Numbered from the stretch's first letter, positions 1 to 6,013 are shown. The stretch: DNA of 6,114 bases from Terriglobales bacterium (GCA_030150795.1 JASLFF010000225.1:1-6114), one strand, 5' to 3'. Notes: generated from the sequence alone by a model not told the origin. Program-made: numbers and translations.

Positions 1-160
1 CGCTGCGGCTGAGCACCAGCGTTCCGGCTTTGAATTCAAAACGGTCCGAGCGGCCGCTGCCGCCGTCATTTTCACCCGCCGCTTTGCTTACCAATGCTCC
101 TTGCGCCTGCATGGACGCTGCGGCAAAAGCCAGCACGGCAAACACAATGATTCTTTTCAC
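1..160 (-). CDS. Secreted protein of unknown function, N-terminal part (cut by window edge)
   Basis: Reading leftward from a GTG at 160-158, the minus strand is open to the window edge: 53 codons plus one base. The first residues form a clear Sec signal peptide: Lys-Arg at the N-terminus, a hydrophobic run (IIVFAVLAFAAASM), then a likely signal peptidase I site after a Gln-Ala-Gln stretch. The visible mature part is polar and Gly/Ser/Asp-rich and ends in FEFKAGTLVLSRS, which does not identify a family. The start is supported by a strong Shine-Dalgarno sequence (GGGAGGG, plus-strand positions 169-175) 8 nt upstream of the GTG. The gene is divergent from the phosphoesterase gene at 484, so the two may share regulation from the region between them. 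The product is exported. Nothing more specific can be said from about 53 residues. Confidence 0.72.
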   Translation of the reverse strand, partial: MKRIIVFAVLAFAAASMQAQGALVSKAAGENDGGSGRSDRFEFKAGTLVLSRS

Positions 161-483
161 GAATGTGGCCCTCCCAGGCCCGGCAAAACCATAGCAGCCG
201 AAAAGAGCGGCTAGGTTACATTCGTGTTAAATTCAGCCGGGTCACCAGGGAAATCGGATTTCGTTTTGAATGTAAGGATTTGCAAAGCTTGAAGCTTGGC
301 AAGCCATGTGGCGCACATCGACCACTATCACGGCAAAGGCCGCGAGTCTGCGTCTAGTCGTCCCCAAAGATCAGCGGCGAATCCCACACACTCCGCGCGA
401 GCGCGTTTGCGTCCGGAGCAACTCTGGCCTGCAGCTTGGAATCTCACTCCGCAATGGGAATATTTGGCCGGGGCCTCATTTAT
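161..483. other. Divergent intergenic region
   Basis: This 323-bp stretch lies between the leftward secreted-protein gene and the rightward phosphoesterase gene and should hold both promoters, but I find no convincing -35/-10 pair in either direction. Visible structure: a small hairpin (AGCCG 196-200 with CGGCT 208-212, 7-nt loop) that falls in the leader of the leftward gene, and a perfect tandem duplication of AAGCTTG (285-291 and 292-298) followed by a nearby inverted CAAGC. Short open frames at 163-357 and 306-731 have no recognisable protein content and overlap each other or the real gene, so I do not call them. The part from about 436 to 483 is an in-frame extension of the phosphoesterase gene and could be coding if translation starts at a TTG (436) or an ATG (454). 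Confidence 0.6.
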
Positions 484-2718
484 ATGGAATCACGCTGCAT
501 TCGTCTTTTTTGTTTCATTACTACGGCAGTTATCGCTCTAACCACATTCATTGGCTGCGGGTCGCAGGGAATTGGAAACCCGGGACCTGGTTCACCAACC
601 CTGACATTTTCTGCAAGCAGCACTGCCATCAGCAACGGGCAAAGCGTGACGCTATCATGGCAGACAACCAACGCTTCATCGGTAACAATTACTGCGACTG
701 CCGGTGGCGCATCGCGCACCGTGACGAATAGCTCGCAGGCATCGGGCAGCGTCTCGGATTCTCCGACACAGACGACGGTTTATAGCGCTGTAGCGAATGG
801 AAGTTCGGGATCAACTCCTGCGCAAACGGTTACCGTGAGCGTGGCACAACCCGTTCCACCGCAAGTCACGTCCTTCACAGCGAGCCCGACATCGGTCAAT
901 GTTGGTCAAACGACCACGGTTACCTGGGCTACAACCAATGCGACTTCGGTCAACATCAACCCGCCTGTATTCAATCCTGAAGACGGCATCACCCTTCCGA
1001 CATCGGGCTCAGCCAACCCGCCTGTAACTGCGACGACGACATTCACTATCACTGCGACAGGTCCGGGAGGAACTTCTGCGCCTCAATCCGTAACCGTGAC
1101 CGTTCCTTTTAACCTCAGCCTGAGCGTTACGCCGGCGACAATTGCCGCCGGGCAGCAGGCTACACTGAGCTGGCAAGTGAGCGGCGGAACAACTTCATCA
1201 CTGGCGATCGATAACGGCGTCTGTTCTCCGTGTACGCTGCCTCAAGGCACAGCAAGCGTCTCCCCGAGCGCAACGACCACTTACACCGCGACAGCCATAG
1301 CGCCCGATGGCACACCGATCAAGCAGAGCGCAACAATCACCGTTTCAACTCCAGCAGCAGGCGCCATCAAACACATCTTCTTCATGTTGCAGGAAAATCG
1401 CTCGTTTGACATGTATCTGGGACAGCTCGGGGCTTACCGCACCGCCCGGCTGTCGCAGCTTGGCATCACTGATGCGCAAACCGTGGACGGCTTTGATCCC
1501 AACGTCGCGCTCTTCAACTTCCATACAGGAACTCACACCAAGCCGTTCCATGAACCGACCGTCTGTACGGAAAACCTGACTCCCGCTTGGGATGAAAGCC
1601 ATCATGATGTTGCGTTGACCGGCGGCGATGCAGCATGGAATACAACAACAACCTTTACAAATTCATCCTTCGCGATGAACAATTTCCTCGACACCACTGG
1701 TTCGGTGACGCAGAGTTTCGATCCTAATGGCACGCGGGCCCTGGGTTTCTACAACAAGGATGACTTACCTTATTACTATGATCTGGCAACATTCTTTGCC
1801 ACGAGCGATAGCTGGCACTCGCCCATTCTGGCCAACACATTTCCGAACCGCTTCTACCTGATGGCAGGGACATCTTTTGGACACGAATATCCGGATGGCG
1901 ACGCGAACCATCCCAAATACGCGGCCAAGACGATTTTCCGCGCGATGAATGATGCCAATGTGAGCTGGACTTATTACTACAAGGATGGGATTTTCCTCGC
2001 CCAATTTCAGGATTTCTTTGATCCCGCCATCCAACCTAAAACCGTCCCGGTCAGCGATTTATTGAGCCGGCTGGGCGGCGTGTGCAGCGGCAATCCATGC
2101 GACCCCGATAAGGCTTTGCCGCAGGTGATCTTTATCGATAGTCCGTCCGGCGGCAGCGGACTGGATGAGCATCCGGATAGCAACGTTCAAAAGGGCGCCG
2201 CTTTCGTGCAATCGATCATTTCAGCCCTCATGAACAGCGATGCGTGGAACGATTCTATTTTTATCCTGAGCTATGACGAAGGGGGCGGACTTTATGATCA
2301 CGTGCCCCCGTTCACTGTGCCATTACCGGACGGGATTGCCCCGGGCAACTGTCCAGATCCGAATAACGGATCTTTCGGCTACTGCAGAGTGGGGACACTG
2401 GGAGGCACCTTTGACCTTACGGGCTTCCGCGTTCCGGTGATTGTGATCTCGCCCTTTGCCAAACCGCACTTTGTCTCGCATACACCACGCGACTACACTG
2501 CAATTCTGGCGTTCATTGAGAAGACATTCAACATTCCGTCGCTTAGCGCGCGCGATGCATTCTGGCAGGACCCTTCACGCGATATGAGCGAATTCTTTGA
2601 CTTCAGCGCGCCCAATTTATTGCAGGCGCCTACCGGCGTTCCCTGGACCCAGTTCCTGCCGGCACAGCCGACAACCGGTCTGTGCGATCAGACCAAGGAG
2701 GCCGGCCCGACCTTTTAA
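484..2718 (+). CDS. Lipoprotein with three Ig-like domains and a phospholipase C / acid phosphatase-type phosphoesterase domain
   Basis: The product is 744 aa. Residues 1-25 are a lipoprotein signal (Arg4 and Arg7, a hydrophobic stretch, lipobox FIGC with Cys25), so it is probably anchored in the envelope. A Gly/Pro linker follows, then three Ig-like repeats at about 37-119, 125-207 and 208-288, each with a Ser/Thr-Trp strand (SWQTTNASSVTI, TWATTNATSVNI, SWQVSGG). Residues 295 to about 690 are a phosphoesterase domain (Pfam Phosphoesterase, PF04185) with family motifs in order: IKHIFFMLQENRSFD (295-309), ANTFPNR (450-456), SYDEGGGLYDHVPP (596-609) and GFRVPVIVISPF (647-658). By analogy with AcpA, Glu304/Asn305 and Asp598/Glu599 would bind metal and Thr452 would be the nucleophile; this is inference. 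The substrate is probably a phospholipid or other phosphodiester or phosphomonoester and cannot be chosen from sequence. I prefer ATG 484 because it places the signal peptide at the very N-terminus; its Shine-Dalgarno is weak (GGGG, 470-473). TTG 436 and ATG 454 are alternatives. Confidence 0.93.
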   Translation: MESRCIRLFCFITTAVIALTTFIGCGSQGIGNPGPGSPTLTFSASSTAISNGQSVTLSWQTTNASSVTITATAGGASRTVTNSSQASGSVSDSPTQTTVYSAVANGSSGSTPAQTVTVSVAQPVPPQVTSFTASPTSVNVGQTTTVTWATTNATSVNINPPVFNPEDGITLPTSGSANPPVTATTTFTITATGPGGTSAPQSVTVTVPFNLSLSVTPATIAAGQQATLSWQVSGGTTSSLAIDNGVCSPCTLPQGTASVSPSATTTYTATAIAPDGTPIKQSATITVSTPAAGAIKHIFFMLQENRSFDMYLGQLGAYRTARLSQLGITDAQTVDGFDPNVALFNFHTGTHTKPFHEPTVCTENLTPAWDESHHDVALTGGDAAWNTTTTFTNSSFAMNNFLDTTGSVTQSFDPNGTRALGFYNKDDLPYYYDLATFFATSDSWHSPILANTFPNRFYLMAGTSFGHEYPDGDANHPKYAAKTIFRAMNDANVSWTYYYKDGIFLAQFQDFFDPAIQPKTVPVSDLLSRLGGVCSGNPCDPDKALPQVIFIDSPSGGSGLDEHPDSNVQKGAAFVQSIISALMNSDAWNDSIFILSYDEGGGLYDHVPPFTVPLPDGIAPGNCPDPNNGSFGYCRVGTLGGTFDLTGFRVPVIVISPFAKPHFVSHTPRDYTAILAFIEKTFNIPSLSARDAFWQDPSRDMSEFFDFSAPNLLQAPTGVPWTQFLPAQPTTGLCDQTKEAGPTF

Positions 2719-2981
2719 GGCGGGCGCTGGTAATCATATTGAAAGCGTCCTGGGGGATCGAGTTGAAAGAGCCCGGAATGCCCGGAAACGCGACTCGCTG
2801 GGCCTCTTCAAACACGCCTGCGCCGTTGCTTTGAAACACATCCAGAGATTGGCAGAAGTGGACGGACCAGAATGCTGCTTACAATGGAAGGCAAACGCAT
2901 AGGAAGGGACCTCACTGTGGAATGTCAGGCACCGAAGGAAGGCGCTGCGGAGGGGAACGATCTGGCCCGGAGGTCTTCGCC

Positions 2982-3028
2982 CAAGCCTGCTGCTTGCAAC
3001 TGAGATAGAGCTCTGCCCAGCAGGGTTG
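2982..3028 (+). other. Imperfect 11-bp stem-loop in the gene-free stretch
   Basis: CAAGCCTGCTG (2982-2992) pairs with CAGCAGGGTTG (3018-3028) at 10 of 11 positions, with one G-G mismatch, around a 25-nt loop. The loop holds an 8-bp palindrome, AGAGCTCT (3007-3014). An alternative pairing is possible between GCAAC (2996-3000) and GTTGC (3025-3029); it cannot coexist fully with the main stem. The structure sits about 20 nt before the candidate terminator, so it could belong to the 3' end of a non-coding RNA or to the 3' UTR of the phosphoesterase transcript. It could also be chance, because one such stem is not rare in GC-rich DNA. Confidence 0.4.
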
Positions 3029-3047
3029 CCGCATGTAGGACGCGTCA

Positions 3048-3082
3048 CATCTCAGGCGCTCCTCCGAGATGGCTGATTTTTT
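3048..3082 (+). terminator. Candidate intrinsic terminator
   Basis: CATCTC (3048-3053) pairs with GAGATG (3066-3071). Inside it AGG (3054-3056) can pair with CCT (3061-3063), leaving a CGCT loop and a 2-nt bulge. A run of six T follows at 3077-3082. The five bases between stem and T-run make it a weaker than usual terminator. It would end rightward transcripts from the phosphoesterase gene or from an RNA gene in 2719-3047. Confidence 0.42.
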
Positions 3083-3242
3083 AAGTCAAGTTGATTCACG
3101 GATAGACCAGTTAGATTCTCCCGCAGTGCAATGCAAGTGCTGTGATCCGCCAAAATTAAAATCTGACGTGATTTCAACAGCTTCCACGGAGGCCAACTGC
3201 CATGCATAGGTGCAATTTTCAATTTTTCTAGTACGGTGCAGG

Positions 3243-3293
3243 CCCGAATCTGATATCGGGAAAATTGGCAATTTTGGAGAAGACGCGTTCTCC
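3243..3293 (+). repeat. Three abutting inverted repeats upstream of the 3341 gene
   Basis: Three palindromes follow each other without a spare base: CCCGA (3243-3247) with TCGGG (3256-3260) around an 8-nt loop; AAAATTGGCAATTTT (3261-3275), a perfect 7-bp inverted repeat with a single central base; and GGAGAA (3276-3281) with TTCTCC (3288-3293) around GACGCG. The block ends 47 nt before the ATG at 3341. The central 15-mer has the form of a dimeric repressor site, while the outer two would form RNA hairpins in the leader. A second GCAATTTT, part of the central palindrome, occurs at 3212-3219. The sequence shows the symmetry; any role as operator or leader attenuator is inference. Confidence 0.6.
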
Positions 3294-3340
3294 CTGGCCC
3301 AATATGATCAGCCCGATTGCACCAGCGCGGAGAGGGCAAT

Positions 3341-4393
3341 ATGAAAGTGATGATCTGGTTCTTGATAGCGGTAGTTTTGTTGCTTGGCTGTTCGGGGTTG
3401 GCCACAGCCCAATGCGCCGGAAATAGCAATGTGGGAGGCTTTGACCTGCTCCAGACCGCAAGCGGGTCCCAGGACAATCTAAGCAGCTTAGGCCTTGGCA
3501 CCGTAAGCTTTTCAGGAGTGCCCTTGCCTTTCGCTGGGCTAGGTTCTACAGACACCATTGTGTGCCGCATTACGCCGCTCCCTAATTCAATCCCTTCTGG
3601 GGGAGCAACGCTGAATATCCAAATCGTGGCCTTGCTTCTGCAGGGTAGCGCCATCTACAACGGTCAGAGCGTAACTGTATACGCCACGATCAACCAGACG
3701 CAGAACGCTCAGGGCGTTTACACCATTCCTCTGAGCGCGTTGCCGGCGCCGGACCAATCCCAGCTTGGAGCTTCCAGCGGAACAATGACAGTGGGTTCAA
3801 ACGGCGCGTTTAACACAAACTCACTTAACATCCAAGCCGATCTTATCGTCGTGCCTCAGGGATCCCCTGTCACGGCGACCCCGATCTTTACCGCGCCCAT
3901 GCCGGCTGACACTCTCTCCTCAAGCGGCGGTTCCTGGAGCAGCACACGCCCCTCGGGGTATCCAGGTTCTTCGATTTTTCCACCTGGCAACTCCAGCATT
4001 TCAGCCCCCGCCTTTTATGTGGTCCAGCCTGGATCGGGAGGTTCTGTGGTCACCCTATTCACCAGCCGCTACCTCAGGCTGTCGCTGTACGCTCTGAGTG
4101 TTCTTCTGGTTGGCATGGCGGTCGTGAAAGTCAGGTCCAGTATCCGCGACGGTCGTTTAACGCTGCGTCCGGCATACTACCTCTCTATGGCCGCTATCTT
4201 CTGCGTTTTCGCCTGGAAATCAGGCACCCTCATTGCCCCCAACATTGTTCACGCCAAGACATGTTGTTTCCCTGGGTTCACGCAATGTGTAACGCCTACC
4301 GCAACCATTGTCGAAAGTGGCGTGGTTGTCGTGCATCAAGCTGCAGCCCCTATATGCGTTACCTGTCCTCAATGTCCGGGCAGCGGATTTTAG
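3341..4393 (+). CDS. Exported two-helix membrane protein with Cys-rich CxxCxxC tail, unknown family
   Basis: The product is 350 aa and I do not recognise the family. Residues 1-24 are a signal peptide (MKVMIWFLIAVVLLLGCSG, then ATAQ). Both a signal peptidase I site (before or after Gln24) and a lipobox (LLGC, Cys17) are possible. Residues 25-236 form a Ser/Thr/Asn/Gly-rich, probably beta-rich exported domain with Cys25 and Cys75 and a Ser/Gly/Pro-rich linker near its end. Hydrophobic segments follow at about 244-262 and 279-299, joined by a basic loop (RSSIRDGR) that by the positive-inside rule is cytoplasmic. This places both the large domain and the C-terminal tail outside. The tail has Cys308, Cys309, Cys316 and then Cys339-x-x-Cys342-x-x-Cys345, ending PGSGF. 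Metal binding or disulfide crosslinking is a guess. ATG 3341 is chosen over TTG 3317 because of GGAGAGGG at 3329-3336. It stands apart from its neighbours (622 bp before, 209 bp after). Confidence 0.85.
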   Translation: MKVMIWFLIAVVLLLGCSGLATAQCAGNSNVGGFDLLQTASGSQDNLSSLGLGTVSFSGVPLPFAGLGSTDTIVCRITPLPNSIPSGGATLNIQIVALLLQGSAIYNGQSVTVYATINQTQNAQGVYTIPLSALPAPDQSQLGASSGTMTVGSNGAFNTNSLNIQADLIVVPQGSPVTATPIFTAPMPADTLSSSGGSWSSTRPSGYPGSSIFPPGNSSISAPAFYVVQPGSGGSVVTLFTSRYLRLSLYALSVLLVGMAVVKVRSSIRDGRLTLRPAYYLSMAAIFCVFAWKSGTLIAPNIVHAKTCCFPGFTQCVTPTATIVESGVVVVHQAAAPICVTCPQCPGSGF

Positions 4394-4444
4394 TCTTTGG
4401 CGATGCTTCGGCACTTTCGAAAACACCGGAGATGACAATCTGTC

Positions 4445-4480
4445 AGATAGACACCTGGTGCCAACTCAGAGGGTCTATCT
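4445..4480. repeat. 8-bp inverted repeat between two genes
   Basis: AGATAGAC (4445-4452) is repeated inverted as GTCTATCT (4473-4480) around 20 bases, which themselves contain the small palindrome CACC-T-GGTG (4452-4460). It lies 52 nt after the stop of the 3341 gene. No T-run follows, so it is not a standard intrinsic terminator; it could be an RNA 3'-end structure or a remnant of a mobile-element end. The remaining 4394-4602 gap shows no gene and no promoter that I trust for 4603. Confidence 0.5.
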
Positions 4481-4602
4481 AATGAGCTGCTTAAACTTTT
4501 GTAACGGACTACTAATTACGGTTAGCTAAGTACCTTTTTCAGCAGAATTCCTGGTTCATCACTGCCCGTTTGAGTGATAATGTGGCCAGAGGATTGACGG
4601 AC

Positions 4603-5382
4603 ATGCCAGCAGCACGCGGTTTCTTTGCTCTTCTATTGATTCTTTCGGGAAGTTACCTTACAGCCCAAACCGGAACACCTGCGGCGCAAGCCAGCCCAAC
4701 AGATGCGATCTTTACCATCTCGATTGCAGCGCCGATCTCGGCCAAAGACGTTCAAGTGCGGTATTTCCTCACGGACCAGTCAGGCGAGCGCTGGACATCG
4801 ACGGCGACCGCGGCGAGCAGTGACAAATTGGTGATCCGTGCCGACGACGCCAGCAAGACGCCGAAAACATTCAACGCTTTTGCGTACGCGCCCGGCTGCC
4901 AGTTTGTAACCTTCACTGCTCAAGATCTGGCATCCAGCACGCGGCAAGGCGACTTCCAGTGCCAGAAGCTGCCGACCGTTGAGTTGCGCGGAAAAATCGC
5001 GCTGCCTGCCGGAGACCACCAAATGCAGGTGGAATCAATGTACGTGGTGCGCTGGGCAGGAAAATTCTTTTCCGTTCCCGGCCTCTCAATCTCACCACTT
5101 GCCGTAACAAAAGCCACGGTGGACGCGGACGGAAGCTTCATTATGGACCTGCCTGACTTCACTCTTGACCCGCTGTGGAACTCGCTTTCGAATGATGCCA
5201 CGCTGATGTTTTTCCTGACTGACAGCGTGAGCGGGCATCGCGTAGCGGGGCTGAAAGCTCCGGCTGCGCTTTCGCGCGGGGGAAATCTGAAAGTGGCGGC
5301 CACTTATCCTGAGGTTACGTTTACCCTTCGGCAGGGCCACACGGCGGCGAAGGCAGTAAAAGCCACGCAAGCAGCGAAATAA
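4603..5382 (+). CDS. Secreted protein of unknown function
   Basis: The product is 259 aa. Residues 1-22 form a Sec signal peptide (Arg5, the hydrophobic core FFALLLILSGSYL, cleavage after TAQ). The mature protein has alternating hydrophobic/polar strands throughout and looks all-beta: a first half (about 40-95) beginning AIFTISIAAPISAKDVQVRY, two cysteines at 99 and 120 that could form a disulfide, and a second half with the distinctive stretch VVRWAGKFFSVPGLSISPL and then DLPDFTLDPLWNSLS. No catalytic motif or transmembrane helix is visible. The last 20 residues are Ala/Lys-rich and probably disordered. I know no functional name for it. ATG 4603 is preferred over TTG 4570 and GTG 4582 because it puts the signal peptide at the N-terminus; AGAGGA at 4587-4592 is a plausible but distant Shine-Dalgarno. 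It follows the 3341 gene by 209 bp and is probably a separate unit. Confidence 0.83.
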   Translation: MPAARGFFALLLILSGSYLTAQTGTPAAQASPTDAIFTISIAAPISAKDVQVRYFLTDQSGERWTSTATAASSDKLVIRADDASKTPKTFNAFAYAPGCQFVTFTAQDLASSTRQGDFQCQKLPTVELRGKIALPAGDHQMQVESMYVVRWAGKFFSVPGLSISPLAVTKATVDADGSFIMDLPDFTLDPLWNSLSNDATLMFFLTDSVSGHRVAGLKAPAALSRGGNLKVAATYPEVTFTLRQGHTAAKAVKATQAAK

Positions 5383-5405
5383 GGGCCAATCCACAGGCAT
5401 TTCAA

Positions 5406-5482
5406 AATTCCTCAGATCGCTTGTCGGGACCTGTCAGGACGAGGCTGAGGAATTCCTTGGCCAAATTCGCGAGATCGCTTGT
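5406..5482. repeat. Inverted and direct repeat cluster downstream of 5382
   Basis: A perfect 10-bp inverted repeat, AATTCCTCAG (5406-5415) and CTGAGGAATT (5445-5454), encloses 29 bases with an inner CCTG-T-CAGG palindrome (5430-5438). The left arm is also the start of a 19-bp imperfect direct repeat: 5406-5424 matches 5464-5482 at 16 of 19 positions, including an exact AGATCGCTTGT (5414-5424 and 5472-5482). No T-run follows, so terminator function is doubtful. The cluster borders transposase debris and may be the trace of an element end. Confidence 0.6.
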
Positions 5483-5505
5483 GCTGGAAAATTAGCTACG
5501 ATGAA

Positions 5506-5555
5506 GCGGGTAGTGGGTCAGTTTGAATTTGCACAGGGGCATCGCGGGTAGTGGG
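5506..5555. repeat. 12-bp direct repeat at the edge of the transposase remnant
   Basis: GCGGGTAGTGGG occurs exactly at 5506-5517 and 5544-5555, 38 bp apart (start to start). The second copy ends three bases before the point where transposase homology becomes recognisable (5559), and the two copies lie in different reading frames, so it is not a protein repeat. A duplication or deletion at the truncation junction would explain it, though that is inference. Confidence 0.6.
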
Positions 5556-5558
5556 ACG

Positions 5559-5903
5559 CGGTATTCCCCAGCTAAATGCATCGGTTCCGATATGAAGATC
5601 ATCAGCGGGAATCCTGATCCGCAGCATATAAGCACCAGTTATGTAGAGCGCCAGAATCTTTCCATGAGAATGGGAATGCGCCGTTTCACCCGCCTCACGA
5701 ACGGGTTCTCGAAGAAAATCGACAATCATATTGCCGCTGTTTCGATTTACTTCATGCACTACAATTTTTGCCGCATTCATCAGACTATCCGGGTGACACC
5801 GGCAATGGAGGCTGGCATTACAAACCATGCATGGACCATCTAAGATCTCTGCGCGATCATGCCGGAAGCGATTGCCACGGAGTCGATTATCGAGAAAACC
5901 TAA
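5559..5903 (+). pseudogene. IS1-family-like transposase, C-terminal remnant with in-frame stop
   Basis: From 5559 the plus strand encodes the C-terminal part of an IS1-type DDE transposase: RYSPAKCIG, then GNPDPQHISTSYVERQNL, MRMGMRRFTRLTNGFSKK, YFMHYNFCRIHQT and RVTPAMEAG. The Glu codon at 5646-5648, in VERQN, fits the last acidic residue of the DDE triad with its following Asn. Everything upstream (the DNA-binding N-terminus and the first two Asp residues) is missing: a TAG at 5511-5513 closes the frame and there is no recognisable homology before 5559. Full-length relatives are, from memory, roughly 230-330 aa; about 95 aa are left before a TAA at 5841-5843. Past that TAA the same frame stays open for 19 codons (DLCAIMPEAIATESIIEKT) to a second TAA at 5901, and the wording fits a family C-terminus, so the first stop is probably a nonsense mutation. 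The remnant cannot be active. No flanking terminal inverted repeats or target duplication could be identified. Confidence 0.85.
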
Positions 5904-6013
5904 TACTTAAGGCCCTAAGGGGAAGCCCAAATGGTCGTATTTTGGCAAATAAACAGTGAATGAAATGAGTCAAAAAAACGCATCCGGGTATTGGCATTAT
6001 GTAAGGTGGTATC

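Larger units (their letters stand above)
2719..3340. other. Gene-free stretch with RNA-like structure
   Basis: These 622 bp lie between two rightward genes. Open frames exist on both strands: the plus frame running on from inside the phosphoesterase gene is open from 2597 to a TAG at 2900-2902, then again to about 3072, and the minus strand is open 3048-2734. None shows a recognised motif, a Shine-Dalgarno-supported start or a signal peptide, so I treat them as chance or as a decayed gene. The left part (to about 3060) has composition like the coding DNA; from about 3070 to 3290 it becomes visibly AT-richer. Three structures are listed separately: a stem-loop at 2982-3028, a possible terminator at 3048-3082 and three abutting palindromes at 3243-3293. 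A minor 7-bp repeat GCCCGGA occurs at 2771-2777 and 2780-2786. The promoter of the gene at 3341 should lie in the AT-rich part, but I cannot place it. Confidence 0.55.

Noticed and set aside
306..731. A 141-codon plus-strand open frame overlapping the phosphoesterase start
   Set aside because: It is out of frame with the phosphoesterase gene over most of its length and its translation shows no recognisable protein features.
2734..3048. A 104-codon open frame on the minus strand in the gene-free stretch
   Set aside because: No Shine-Dalgarno-supported start and no motif; it is Ser/Arg/Pro-rich, as expected of antisense frames in GC-rich DNA. It is mentioned only as part of the possible decayed gene or RNA.
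3052..3654. A 200-codon open frame on the minus strand
   Set aside because: It overlaps the N-terminal third of the well-supported plus-strand gene at 3341 (signal peptide and Shine-Dalgarno), and its translation shows no signal peptide, domain or ordinary composition.
4560..4602. GATAAT at 4576 as a -10 box for the 4603 gene
   Set aside because: There is no -35-like hexamer at 16-18 bp, and the transcription start would fall inside the Shine-Dalgarno region.
5406..5454. 10-bp inverted repeat as a terminator for the gene ending at 5382
   Set aside because: The loop is 29 nt and no T-run follows, so standard intrinsic termination is not supported.
5402..5548. Open plus-strand frame across the repeat cluster ending at TAG 5549
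   Set aside because: It looks somewhat protein-like but has no start with a Shine-Dalgarno, no recognised family and is under 60 codons; kept only as a remark under the repeat cluster.
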